NCBI GenBank assembly: GCA_902562275.1
Contig: CACESS010000005.1
Span: forward strand, 1-64,000
DNA from: an uncultured Alphaproteobacteria bacterium
GTDB taxonomy: Bacteria; Pseudomonadota; Alphaproteobacteria; HIMB59; GCA-002718135
Direction: 5' to 3'
Length of the DNA stretch: 64,000 nt
The translations under genes were made by a program, and so were the position numbers. Positions 17,372 through 25,865 of this stretch are shown here, piece after piece. The notes below the pieces were generated by a model. The model was not told the origin of the DNA and ran no database searches. It saw only the letters and a list, made by a program, of their open reading frames with translations. Position 1 is the first letter of the stretch; each line of letters opens with the position of its first letter.

Positions 17372-18186
17372 TTTTTATATTTTGCGATCATTGTAATTTC
17401 TTTTTTTTCATTAAGAATTCTTCCAATAATTTCATCATCTAGATTTTCACCAATTTCTAAAAAGAAATTATTGTTATACACAAGAGGCGCTGCAGCTTTA
17501 TATTCAAAAGAATTGAACTCAATTTTGTTTTTTCTTGCAAGATTTAAAAGATATGTTGCCTGAAGAGGTGCATGGACTAATAATCCCATATGGCCCTCAT
17601 AATTTTTTGTATAATCATTATCGTAATGAATCTTATGTCCATTAAAAGTTAAAGCAGAATATCTAAATAGCAAAGTTGATGAACTAAAAATTTCTACTTT
17701 ATCAATTAATTTTAATTCATCTTTTATTTTAGGAGTAATTGAATTTTTATTTATTTTTTCTCTATAAACAGCAGTTTGATCTTCTGATATTATTAATTTA
17801 TTTTTATTTAAATATTCATGATTAATATTAACAAAACATAGATTGCCTGATCTTCCTTCTTTAAATTCAATACTTGAAATTGTTGAATTTTTTTTAATTT
17901 CAGATCCAATTTCAAATTCATCAAATATTTTTATTTTACCTCCAGCCCACATTCTAATTTTATAAGGTAACTCAGGTAAGAAAATTCCTAATTTTGTATT
18001 TCCATCTTTATCTAGATCATTTATTGAAGCCACATCTGGGCATAAACATAAAAAAATTCCCTCAGGCACAATTTGATCACTTAAACAGTTTTTATTGATT
18101 GTTTTTTTTAAATGATCAACTAATCGAGGAGTAATAATATCACATCTTGAAATTTTCTTTCCAATCCAATCTTTATAATTATTCAT
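17368..18186 (-). CDS. FAS1-like/HTD2-type acyl-CoA dehydratase (mesaconyl-C4-CoA hydratase family)
   Basis: A 272-residue double hot-dog protein. The N-terminal half matches the FAS1-like dehydratase domain of HTD2 and mesaconyl-C4-CoA hydratases: F-L-C-L-C-P-D-V-A-S, then F-L-P-E-L-P and R-M-W-A-G-G. F-K-E-G-R-S-G-N-L-C-F-V follows. The C-terminal half has the hydratase-2 region with L-F-R-Y-S-A-L-T-F-N-G-H-K-I-H-Y-D, where the N-x-H-x-I-H-Y-D pattern holds the catalytic residues. It would hydrate or dehydrate a short acyl-CoA. It lies upstream of the MmgE/PrpD gene in one unit and is divergent from a GMC oxidoreductase. Confidence 0.78.
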   Translation of the reverse strand: MNNYKDWIGKKISRCDIITPRLVDHLKKTINKNCLSDQIVPEGIFLCLCPDVASINDLDKDGNTKLGIFLPELPYKIRMWAGGKIKIFDEFEIGSEIKKNSTISSIEFKEGRSGNLCFVNINHEYLNKNKLIISEDQTAVYREKINKNSITPKIKDELKLIDKVEIFSSSTLLFRYSALTFNGHKIHYDNDYTKNYEGHMGLLVHAPLQATYLLNLARKNKIEFNSFEYKAAAPLVYNNNFFLEIGENLDDEIIGRILNEKKEITMIAKYKK

Positions 18187-18202
18187 ATTTAATTTACTCG
18201 AG

Positions 18203-18231
18203 TTTACTTATAAATTAATTATTAGTATAAT
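18203..18231 (+). promoter_or_regulatory. Candidate sigma-70 promoter for the GMC oxidoreductase
   Basis: TATAAT at 18226-18231 is a perfect -10 hexamer, with TTTACT (4 of 6) at 18203-18208 and a 17-nt spacer. It lies in the 60-nt divergent spacer before ATG 18247, implying a leader of roughly 9 nt. AT-rich DNA makes chance matches likely. Confidence 0.4.
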
Positions 18232-18246
18232 TTATATTTTAAAAAA

Positions 18247-19884
18247 ATGAAAAAAACATTTGACTATATAATAGCAGGAGGAGGTTCTGCTGGCTGTACA
18301 TTAGCCTCAAGATTATCTGAAAATAAAGATATAAAGGTATTACTAATAGAAGCAGGTGGGTCAGGAAAAAGTTTATTTACTCAAATGCCCGGTGGTAACG
18401 GATACATTTTTGGAAACCCTAAATTTGATTGGGGTTTTGAGTCAATACCACAGCCTTCTTTAAATAATAGAAAAATTTTATACCCTAGAGGTAAAGGACT
18501 AGGAGGATCTTCTCTTTTAAACGGTATGATTTACATGAGAGGCGCTCCAGGTGATTTTAATAGGTGGAGACAAAAGGGCTTAGAGGGTTGGTCATATAAT
18601 GATGTATTGCCATATTTCAAAAGATCTGCTTCAGCTTACCATAGAGAAAAAAATGAATATCACTCACATTCAGGTCCTTTAAAACTTACACCAGCAGGTA
18701 ATTACAATTCTATCGATAAAGCATTTATTGATGCATGTGTTGAAGCTGGGGCAGAAATTAATAATGATTTTTATAATGGCAATCTAAATGGAGTAGGCCG
18801 ATATGATGTTAAAGTATGGAATGGAAAAAGACAATCATCTGCAGAAGCTTATTTGAAATTTAAACCTAGCAACTTAACAATTTATAAAAATACATCTGTA
18901 GTAAAAATTTTAATTGAGAAAAATAAAGCTAAAGGATTACTTTTATCAAATGGTGAAGTTTATGCATCATCAGAGGTAATATTATCTTTAGGAGCATTCG
19001 GTAGTCCCAAATGCTTAATGTTGTCAGGAATTGGACCAGAAGAACATTTAAAAGATAAAAATATAGAATTATTAATTAACTTACCTGGAGTAGGTGAAAA
19101 TCTTCACGATCATCCTGTTATGCCAATGAATTGGTCTTTTCAAAACAATGATTTAAGTTTCTCTAAATATCAAAGGATCGATAGAGCTATTATTGTGGGA
19201 TTAAAATATATTTTATTTAAACAGGGATTAGCCGCAGCTCCTTTTTGGTCAACAAATCTATTCCATGCAATAAGAGAAAAAGATATGCCTGAAATACAAG
19301 TGTTCATGACACCTATGTGTTTCAAAGAAGAAAAAGATAATTGGTCTATGAGTTTAGACAATTTATTAAATTTTGGTTCATTATTTTTTTCTAGAGGTAA
19401 AAAAGCTTTTCCAGGATTGCACTTTCAAATTAATTTACTAAGACCAAAAAGTACAGGAAGTATAAAACTTAAAAGCTCAAATCCAAATGATGAACTTAAT
19501 ATAAATCCAAATTGGTTTATCGACCCATCTGATATGGAAGATATGATAGATGGGATGAAGTATACAAGAGAAGTATTATCAAAACCCAGTTTAGCTAAAA
19601 TTGTTTCGGAAGAATTACTTCCAGGAAAAAAAATCAAAAGTGATCAAGATTTAAAAGATTCAGTACGAAATCATGTACAAACTGGTCATCATCCTGCATC
19701 TACTTGCGCAATGGGTTCAAGTAATAACAAAATGGCTGTACTTGATAATCAGCTTAAAGTTAGAGGAATAGACAATCTGAGAGTAGTAGATGCTTCTTCT
19801 TTTCCAGATATGATAAGTGGAAATATAAATGCATCTGTAATTATGTTAGCAGAAAAAGCATCAGATATGATATTAAAAAATTAA
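18247..19884 (+). CDS. GMC family FAD-dependent alcohol/choline-type dehydrogenase
   Basis: A 545-residue glucose-methanol-choline oxidoreductase. The FAD motif is I-I-A-G-G-G-S-A-G-C-T at residues 8-18. The second signature is P-R-G-K-G-L-G-G-S-S-L-L-N-G-M, and the mid-protein signature is G-A-F-G-S-P-K-C-L-M-L-S-G-I-G. The C-terminal active site has the catalytic histidine in T-G-H-H-P-A-S-T-C-A-M-G and a second conserved residue in S-G-N-I-N-A. It oxidises a primary alcohol or choline-like substrate. The directly downstream aldehyde dehydrogenase (49-nt gap, same strand) suggests an alcohol-to-acid pair. A BetA assignment is tempting, but these proteins have many substrates in marine bacteria. 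Confidence 0.85.
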   Translation: MKKTFDYIIAGGGSAGCTLASRLSENKDIKVLLIEAGGSGKSLFTQMPGGNGYIFGNPKFDWGFESIPQPSLNNRKILYPRGKGLGGSSLLNGMIYMRGAPGDFNRWRQKGLEGWSYNDVLPYFKRSASAYHREKNEYHSHSGPLKLTPAGNYNSIDKAFIDACVEAGAEINNDFYNGNLNGVGRYDVKVWNGKRQSSAEAYLKFKPSNLTIYKNTSVVKILIEKNKAKGLLLSNGEVYASSEVILSLGAFGSPKCLMLSGIGPEEHLKDKNIELLINLPGVGENLHDHPVMPMNWSFQNNDLSFSKYQRIDRAIIVGLKYILFKQGLAAAPFWSTNLFHAIREKDMPEIQVFMTPMCFKEEKDNWSMSLDNLLNFGSLFFSRGKKAFPGLHFQINLLRPKSTGSIKLKSSNPNDELNINPNWFIDPSDMEDMIDGMKYTREVLSKPSLAKIVSEELLPGKKIKSDQDLKDSVRNHVQTGHHPASTCAMGSSNNKMAVLDNQLKVRGIDNLRVVDASSFPDMISGNINASVIMLAEKASDMILKN

Positions 19885-19933
19885 TTAATCACAAATAAGT
19901 TGACCAATGAAAATATTTAAGTTTAAATAAATT

Positions 19934-21406
19934 ATGTCTGAAATTCAAACCTACAAATTTTATGCAGGAAATAAATGGCATGACCCTTCTTCTGAAAAAT
20001 TTTTTGAAAGTGAGGATCCATCTATAGGTAAAGTATGGGCAAGGGTCCCTGACTGTAATGAAAAAGATATTAATCTTGCGGTATCATCTGCTAAACATGC
20101 TTATTATGATGGTCCTTATGGTAAAATGCATCCAGCAGAAAGAGGGAGAACATTAACTAGAATTGGAGATATTATTGCTAAAAATGCAGAACGCATTGGG
20201 CAAATAGAAACTAAAGACAACGGCAAACTTCCAAAAAATATCACTCCTTCTTTAACCAGCTGGCAGACTGAGAGTTTTTATTATTATGCAGGCATGTGTG
20301 ACAAGTATGAAGGTAGATTGATACCTTCAGAGGTTCCAAATATGCATAATTATTTAAAATGGGAACCATTTGGAGTTGTTGCACTCATTCTACCTTGGAA
20401 CTCACCAATTGGAACATTAATCTGGAAATTAGCGCCAGCAATAGCAGCAGGCAATACTGTGGTAATTAAACCTTCGGAAAGAGCATCGTGCTCTACGTTA
20501 GAGTTAATGAAAATTTTAGAAGAAGCGGATCTTCCAGAAGGTTTGATTAATGTTGTTACTGGTTTTGGTCCTACCACTGGTGCACCTCTTATTGAACACC
20601 AAGATATTAGAATGATAAGTTTTACTGGTGGAACAAAAGGGGGGAGTGCAGCTAGCTTAAGTGCATCCAAAAACGTTAAACCTATTATTATGGAGCTAGG
20701 AGGAAAATCACCACAAATTATATTTAAAGATGCTGATTTAACTTTATCAGTTAATGGAGTTGTATCAGGAATCTTTCCAGTTTCAGGTCATAGCTGTATT
20801 TCAGGTTCAAGAATATTAGTACATAAAGATATAAAAGATAAATTTACTCATAATTTATTAGAAGTTGCTAAAAAGGCTAAAGTTGGTCACCCAAATGATA
20901 CAGAAACACAAATAGGACCTATAGCAAATAAAGAGCAATATGATTTTATTTTATCTAAGATAGAAGCGGCCGAAAAAAGAGGTTTAAAATTATTAATTGA
21001 TGGAAGAAAAGAACAAAAATCTGAAGGGTACTATATTGGACCAACTATTTTTGATAATGTTCCAAATGAAGATGATTTAGCTCAAAATGAAGTATTTGGT
21101 CCTGTCGCCTCAATACAATCTTGGGATAATGAAGATGAAGTAATTAAAATTGCAAACGATACTATTTATGGACTTGCAGCAGGTATTTGGACTAAGGATA
21201 CTAATAAAGCTATACGTTTAGCAGATAAGATAGAGGCTGGAACTGTTTATATAAATAATTATTTTAATGCTTCTACTCAATCACCAGTTGGAGGCTTCAA
21301 GCAATCAGGATACGGTCGCGAAAATGGATGGGAGGGAATGCAAAGTTACATGCAGACCAAATCTACATGGTTAGCTACCAACCCATCTCAACCAAACCCA
21401 TTTTAA
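19934..21406 (+). CDS. NAD-dependent aldehyde dehydrogenase
   Basis: A 490-residue aldehyde dehydrogenase with the full active site: L-P-W-N-S-P (N156), I-K-P-S-E, F-T-G-G-T cofactor loop, E254 in M-E-L-G-G-K, and nucleophile C288 in G-H-S-C. The conserved E-V-F-G-P-V and P-V-G-G-F-K-Q-S-G-Y-G-R-E are present. The residue before S-C is histidine rather than the common glutamine. It follows the GMC oxidoreductase on the same strand and probably takes the aldehyde that enzyme makes. It converges with the crotonase at 21414. Confidence 0.86.
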   Translation: MSEIQTYKFYAGNKWHDPSSEKFFESEDPSIGKVWARVPDCNEKDINLAVSSAKHAYYDGPYGKMHPAERGRTLTRIGDIIAKNAERIGQIETKDNGKLPKNITPSLTSWQTESFYYYAGMCDKYEGRLIPSEVPNMHNYLKWEPFGVVALILPWNSPIGTLIWKLAPAIAAGNTVVIKPSERASCSTLELMKILEEADLPEGLINVVTGFGPTTGAPLIEHQDIRMISFTGGTKGGSAASLSASKNVKPIIMELGGKSPQIIFKDADLTLSVNGVVSGIFPVSGHSCISGSRILVHKDIKDKFTHNLLEVAKKAKVGHPNDTETQIGPIANKEQYDFILSKIEAAEKRGLKLLIDGRKEQKSEGYYIGPTIFDNVPNEDDLAQNEVFGPVASIQSWDNEDEVIKIANDTIYGLAAGIWTKDTNKAIRLADKIEAGTVYINNYFNASTQSPVGGFKQSGYGRENGWEGMQSYMQTKSTWLATNPSQPNPF

Positions 21407-21413
21407 GAAGTAA

Positions 21414-22211
21414 TTATTCTTTCCAGTTTGGCTCTCTTTTTTCTAAAAAAGCTTCAATACCTTCCTTGGAATCATCATGTAGCATATTTTCCGTCATTAC
21501 ATTTGAAGTAAAAGTATAGGCGTCTTCTAAATTCATATCTTTTTGTCTGTAAAAAGCTTCTTTTCCAATTTTAATAGTATTAGAAGATTTAGACGATATT
21601 TTTTTAGCAATTTGAAATACATTTTCTTTTAAACTATCTTCTTCAAACACATCATTTATTAAGCCAATCCTTAATGCTTTATTTGCATCTATAAGATCTC
21701 CAGTGAGAAGCATTTCCATAGCTTGTTTTTTACCTATAGTTCTTGATAATGGAACCATTGGTGTAGAACAAAATAATCCAATATTAACACCAGGAGTTGC
21801 ATATTTTGCTTTGCTACTTGAGTAAGCTAAATCACAGCTAGAAATTAACTGACAGCCTGCTGCAGTAGCGATACCATCAACCATAGCTATAACTGGTTTA
21901 TTATTTTTATTAATTTTCAGCATAAGTTTAGAGCACATTTGAAATATTTTTTTAAAATAGCTTTCACCTCTGTCATTTTGCAATCTTTGTGAATTTAAAT
22001 CTTTTAAATTATGTCCTGCACAAAAAACATTACCTTTTGATGATAAAATAATTACTTTTACTTCATTATCTTTATCAGCAATGTCTAACGCTGATGTTAA
22101 TTCATTGATCATGTTTTCGCTTAAAGTGTTTTGGTTTTTCTGATCATTAAGAATAATATTAAAAATATTATTATTATTATTTTTTTCTGTTAAAATTAGA
22201 TTAAAATTCAT
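21414..22211 (-). CDS. Enoyl-CoA hydratase/isomerase family protein
   Basis: A 265-residue crotonase-fold protein. The first oxyanion-hole strand is S-S-K-G-N-V-F-C-A-G-H-N-L-K-D-L, and the second is M-V-D-G-I-A-T-A-A-G-C-Q-L. T-P-G-V-N-I-G-L-F-C-S-T-P follows. The glutamates used by true enoyl-CoA hydratases at these places are not evident (A-A-G-C-Q instead of a G-G-G-x-E type pattern), so it may be an isomerase, hydrolase or lyase of the family. It is the last gene of a tight minus-strand operon, and its ATG abuts the OsmC stop codon. Confidence 0.8.
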   Translation of the reverse strand: MNFNLILTEKNNNNNIFNIILNDQKNQNTLSENMINELTSALDIADKDNEVKVIILSSKGNVFCAGHNLKDLNSQRLQNDRGESYFKKIFQMCSKLMLKINKNNKPVIAMVDGIATAAGCQLISSCDLAYSSSKAKYATPGVNIGLFCSTPMVPLSRTIGKKQAMEMLLTGDLIDANKALRIGLINDVFEEDSLKENVFQIAKKISSKSSNTIKIGKEAFYRQKDMNLEDAYTFTSNVMTENMLHDDSKEGIEAFLEKREPNWKE

Positions 22212-22658
22212 TTAATTGATTTGAATTTCAACATCTTTAGATAGTGAATTAGCGATAAAACAATACTTATGCGATCTCTCTTTCATCTTTTTCATTTCTT
22301 CATCAGTAATAGTAAAATTATCTTCAAATACTATGGCTGGATTTAGCTCTATTTTGTTAACATACATTCTTCCCTCTGTATTTTTTCCTAAATACGAAAT
22401 TGCATTATCTTTGTAATTAATAACTGGCCATTTCATTTTTGCAGCTAATGCTAAGAATGTCATCATAAAACAACTACTTACAGCTGCAGCTAGTTTTTGC
22501 TCTGGATTAATATTAGTTTCGCTTCCTCCATAATCTGGAGATGATCCCGCATCAATAGATACATTTTCGTTAAGCATTACTGTGTGATCAGTTAAGTATT
22601 TTCCAAATTCGAGTTTTTGATCTCCTAATTCCCACTCTAATTTGATTGAATGACTCAT
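22212..22658 (-). CDS. OsmC/Ohr family peroxide-reducing protein
   Basis: A 148-residue OsmC-fold protein with the two redox cysteines of the family, C63 in A-V-S-S-C-F-M-M-T-F and C133 in S-H-K-Y-C-F-I-A-N. Conserved Y-G-G-S-E-T-N-I-N-P-E-Q precedes the first cysteine. Such proteins reduce organic hydroperoxides through a thiol cycle. Its place inside the catabolic operon, 1 nt from the DmdA-like gene and abutting the crotonase, suggests it detoxifies a reactive sulfur or peroxide product. That is an inference. Confidence 0.82.
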   Translation of the reverse strand: MSHSIKLEWELGDQKLEFGKYLTDHTVMLNENVSIDAGSSPDYGGSETNINPEQKLAAAVSSCFMMTFLALAAKMKWPVINYKDNAISYLGKNTEGRMYVNKIELNPAIVFEDNFTITDEEMKKMKERSHKYCFIANSLSKDVEIQIN

Positions 22659-22659
22659 T

Positions 22660-23781
22660 TTAAGAATAATTAAATGGTAGTGAGCACACTTTACCTTTTC
22701 TCTCGATATTGTCTGGTGTTAATACGATAACATCCTGCCCATCATTCCAATAATCTCTATCAACCATTGATAGTCCAATATTGGTTTTTAAAAATGGTGA
22801 ATAAATACCAGAGGTGATATTGCCAATTTGAAATCTATTTTTTGAGTATACAGGAAAAGGTATTGTGCAGGAAGGAGTTGGGGACCCATCAAAAGTAATT
22901 CCTTTTATTTTTTTTTCTGTTCCATTTTTTAATATTTCTTTTAGTGCATTTTTTCCAATGAAATCATGAGATAAATTGTTACAATAATTATCAAATCCAC
23001 ATTCAATTGGATTATTTTCTAAAGTAAATTCATTACCATAGGATAATAAACCACCTTCTATTCTATCAATTAAATTTGGACATCCAGGTGAAATATTAAA
23101 ATCTTTTCCTGCTTCCCAAATAGTTTCCCAAAGTTTTTTTCCCAAACTAAAACCTTTAAGATAAATCTCAAAACCATCTTGTTTACTATATCCTGATCTT
23201 GCAATTATTTGTTTTGTTCCTTCAAATTCAAAAAAAGAAAAATGAAAGAATTTTAATTTTTTAATTTTTTCTCCAAATATAGAAGACATTAATTCTTCAG
23301 ATTTTGGCCCTTGAATTGCTAAGGGGTAAACATCAGGCTCAATAATATTAACTTTTAAACTTCTTCCTACCGCTAATCCTTTTGCCCAAAGTAGAACATC
23401 TGAATCAGCAACTGATAGCCAATATTTATTTTCACTTAATTTTAAAAGAACTGGATCATTAATCATCCCTGCATTTTCATCTATCATTGGATAATAATAA
23501 CACTTACCAATTGGCATATGCTTAATAGATCTAGGTGACATAAGTTCAACTAATTTTTCGGAATCAACTCCTTCTATTTGAACTTGCCTTTGACAAGATA
23601 CATCCCATATCTGAGTATTTTGAGATAAGTGCCAATAATCTTCTTCTACTGTTGCTTTATATGATTTTGGAAGAAGCATATGATTTACAACAGTAAAACC
23701 ACTTACACCAGCTTCAATTACTTTTTCTGTATAAGGAGTTCTCCTAATACGTCTCGACATGTTTAATCCTGAATTACTCAT
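22660..23781 (-). CDS. dmdA: DmdA-like folate-dependent demethylase (dimethylsulfoniopropionate demethylase family)
   Basis: A GcvT-fold protein of 373 residues whose opening pattern R-R-I-R-R-T-P-Y-T-E-K-V, then V-N-H-M-L-L-P, I-W-D-V-S-C-Q-R-Q-V and C-Y-Y-Y-P-M-I-D-E-N, recalls DMSP demethylase of Pelagibacter. C-P-N-L-I-D-R-I-E-G-G-L-L-S-Y-G-N and C-G-F-D-N-Y are further shared landmarks. DmdA moves a methyl group from DMSP to tetrahydrofolate, leaving methylmercaptopropionate. I chose ATG 23781, one base after the previous stop. A start at 23811 would overlap that gene by 29 nt. Relatives in this family demethylate other substrates, so DMSP is likely but not certain; no dmdB, dmdC or dmdD follows it. 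Confidence 0.65.
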   Translation of the reverse strand: MSNSGLNMSRRIRRTPYTEKVIEAGVSGFTVVNHMLLPKSYKATVEEDYWHLSQNTQIWDVSCQRQVQIEGVDSEKLVELMSPRSIKHMPIGKCYYYPMIDENAGMINDPVLLKLSENKYWLSVADSDVLLWAKGLAVGRSLKVNIIEPDVYPLAIQGPKSEELMSSIFGEKIKKLKFFHFSFFEFEGTKQIIARSGYSKQDGFEIYLKGFSLGKKLWETIWEAGKDFNISPGCPNLIDRIEGGLLSYGNEFTLENNPIECGFDNYCNNLSHDFIGKNALKEILKNGTEKKIKGITFDGSPTPSCTIPFPVYSKNRFQIGNITSGIYSPFLKTNIGLSMVDRDYWNDGQDVIVLTPDNIERKGKVCSLPFNYS

Positions 23782-23782
23782 C

Positions 23783-24118
23783 TTATTTAGACCACCAAAT
23801 TGAATAACCATTTGGAGAAATGATTAATGGTATATGATATTTTTTTTCTGAATCTTTCATTTTAAATTTAACACTTATTGAATTAATTATTTCACTAGTA
23901 TTTCTAAAATATTTACCAGAATTAATTATCATTTCATAATCACTTTCACAATCTTCTTTCGTTAATTCAAATTCTTTAAGCATTCTACCAGAGCTATCTG
24001 TTTTATCTTCAAGAAATACAACTTTGTTATCATTATTTAATTTATAAATTATAATTTCTACGTCGCTTGCATGCGTACCATCTATGGAGTTTAGTAAATG
24101 TGTAGAAAAAATAGCCAT
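23783..24118 (-). CDS. Transthyretin-like / hydroxyisourate hydrolase-related protein
   Basis: A 111-residue protein with the transthyretin-like fold pattern. F-S-T-H-L-L-N lies at the start (H7), D-S-S-G-R at R45, a Y-F-x-N strand mid-way, and Y-H-I-P-L-I-I-S-P-N-G-Y-S near the end (H95). H7, R45 and H95 match catalytic positions of 5-hydroxyisourate hydrolase (HIUase, PucM/HiuH). However, the C-terminal Y-R-G-S signature that lines the active site is replaced by W-W-S-K, and no other urate-degradation gene is present in the window. It may act on another cyclic substrate or be a binding protein. Gaps of 3 nt and 1 nt tie it to its neighbours. Confidence 0.7.
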   Translation of the reverse strand: MAIFSTHLLNSIDGTHASDVEIIIYKLNNDNKVVFLEDKTDSSGRMLKEFELTKEDCESDYEMIINSGKYFRNTSEIINSISVKFKMKDSEKKYHIPLIISPNGYSIWWSK

Positions 24119-24121
24119 AAT

Positions 24122-25864
24122 TTACTCTATAGAAGCTTTATCTCTTTTATCGCTGACTGCAGCAACTATTGGACTAATAACACCTTTAGCCTTAACATTA
24201 ACACATGCAGTTTTACCACTTTCTAACGCTCTTTTTAACGCAGGACCTAAATCATCTCTTTTAGTAACTAATTCTCCATGCCCTCCAAAACCTTCAAAAA
24301 TAGAATGAAATGGAATATCTCTGAAATCAGTTGCAAAGTGTTTCCCACTTTCAAATAACCTTTCTTGTTGTTGAGAAATACAGTCAAGACCTCCATTGTT
24401 ATCTATAACTACAACAATGGGCCTTTTTTCTTGAAATGCAGCTTCAATTGATAATCCGCCAGATAAAAATGCACCATCTCCACTTATTAAAACAACATTA
24501 GATTTAGGATTAAGATTTTTTGCTGAAACTGCAAAAGGAACTCCCACACCTAACATACTGAAAGTGCCTGGATGTAATATTCCTCCAAGTTTTTTACCTT
24601 TTGATCCAGCAATATTAATTGCAATCTCGGACCAGAAATGCGTGTTACCACCATCAATAACTAACCAATCATTTTCAGTTAATAACTCTTGAACATCTAA
24701 AGCTAATTGAAGAGGATGAATTTTTCCACCATTTTTTTTGGCATCTTCAGTTTCTTTATTTAAGTCATCTAATGTTTTATCAATCCAATTTTTTTTCTCT
24801 TTTTTATTCTTATCAAACCATTCATCGTTTAATTTCCATTTACTGTTTTTCTTTAATTCTATAAGTTTATCCAAAAAGACTCCAGGATCACAAAGTAAGT
24901 TAATATCTGCAGCTCTATTTAATTCTATTTCTTCATGTGATCCATTAATACAAACAAGCTTAGTACTTTTTGGAAAAAGGGGAGGATTACCAAAATTCAT
25001 TTGATTATCAAGACGTGCACCAATCATAAGAACCAAATCTGATTCATTGAGGGCTATTTTTGATGGAGGATATTGATGAATATCTGCTAGACCCATGTAT
25101 GTATCTGCCTCTTCTCCTAAAAGCTTTTGATGGTATGGTATATTAAATATTGGAATGTTTAATTCAAAGCCAGCTTGCTCTAATTTTTTTTCTGCATTAG
25201 ACCACCAAACACCATGCCCTCCAATAAAAACTGGTTTTTGAGCATTAATTGCTAGATTAAATATTTCATTTAAACTCTCAGGATCGGGCCAAGCTTTGGC
25301 TAATGGTTTTTTTTGATGAGTAAAAGGTCTTTCTTCTAAACCTGCATCATCAGCAAATGATGAAAACATTATATCTACTGGTACACTTAAATGTACTGCA
25401 CCAGGATAGCCATTTGTTGCAATTCTATAAGCTTTATCTACGAACTCCCTTATTCTATTGCCATCTGTTATACTGGCACTGTATTTCGTTAACGGTGCTG
25501 CAATAGATACATCATCTATTTCCTTAAAACCGCCTGCTCCTTGTCTTTTTAAGCTACTTGATCCAGTTATAAAAATAACAGGTGATCTTTCACCCCAAGC
25601 TTCCATCATTGATGGTACTGCATTTGCAAAACCTTCTGGCCCGACAATACAAACGGAAGGTTTTCTTGATATTCTAGTATGACCATCAGCTAAATGACCA
25701 GCAATTTGTTCATGAGGACAATTAATTACATTAATTTGACACTCCATAAATCCTTCAAGTGCTGGATTACAAAAACCACCAGAAAGCGTAAAAACATTAT
25801 CAATACCTTTGTCTCTAAGAGCTCTTGCAACTAATGCCCCACCTCTAATCTTTTTCTCTCCCAT
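24122..25864 (-). CDS. Thiamine-diphosphate-dependent enzyme, acetolactate-synthase-like
   Basis: A 580-residue ThDP enzyme with the three expected domains. In the N-terminal Pyr domain E52 in C-P-H-E-Q-I-A-G-H is the cofactor-activating glutamate. The middle domain has P-V-F-I-G-G-H-G and L-V-L-M-I-G-A-R-L-D. The C-terminal PP domain binds the diphosphate with I-S-G-D-G-A-F followed by I-D-N-N-G, the G-D-G-x(about 25)-N-N motif. It resembles acetolactate synthase, glyoxylate carboligase and oxalyl-CoA decarboxylase types. The large gap between domains 2 and 3 and the absence of a small regulatory subunit argue against branched-chain synthesis. Next to a 2-hydroxyacid oxidase, a 2-oxoacid decarboxylase or C-C lyase role fits. 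Confidence 0.8.
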   Translation of the reverse strand: MGEKKIRGGALVARALRDKGIDNVFTLSGGFCNPALEGFMECQINVINCPHEQIAGHLADGHTRISRKPSVCIVGPEGFANAVPSMMEAWGERSPVIFITGSSSLKRQGAGGFKEIDDVSIAAPLTKYSASITDGNRIREFVDKAYRIATNGYPGAVHLSVPVDIMFSSFADDAGLEERPFTHQKKPLAKAWPDPESLNEIFNLAINAQKPVFIGGHGVWWSNAEKKLEQAGFELNIPIFNIPYHQKLLGEEADTYMGLADIHQYPPSKIALNESDLVLMIGARLDNQMNFGNPPLFPKSTKLVCINGSHEEIELNRAADINLLCDPGVFLDKLIELKKNSKWKLNDEWFDKNKKEKKNWIDKTLDDLNKETEDAKKNGGKIHPLQLALDVQELLTENDWLVIDGGNTHFWSEIAINIAGSKGKKLGGILHPGTFSMLGVGVPFAVSAKNLNPKSNVVLISGDGAFLSGGLSIEAAFQEKRPIVVVIDNNGGLDCISQQQERLFESGKHFATDFRDIPFHSIFEGFGGHGELVTKRDDLGPALKRALESGKTACVNVKAKGVISPIVAAVSDKRDKASIE

Positions 25865-25865
25865 C

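Noticed and set aside
20350-20670. 106-codon minus-strand open frame opposite the aldehyde dehydrogenase
   Set aside because: It covers the conserved cofactor-binding part of the aldehyde dehydrogenase on the reverse strand and is a codon-bias shadow, with no ribosome site or neighbours in its direction.
24122-25864. Calling the ThDP protein ilvB (acetolactate synthase)
   Set aside because: No ilvN or ilvC nearby, and its operon with an FMN 2-hydroxyacid oxidase points to catabolism. Only the superfamily is secure.
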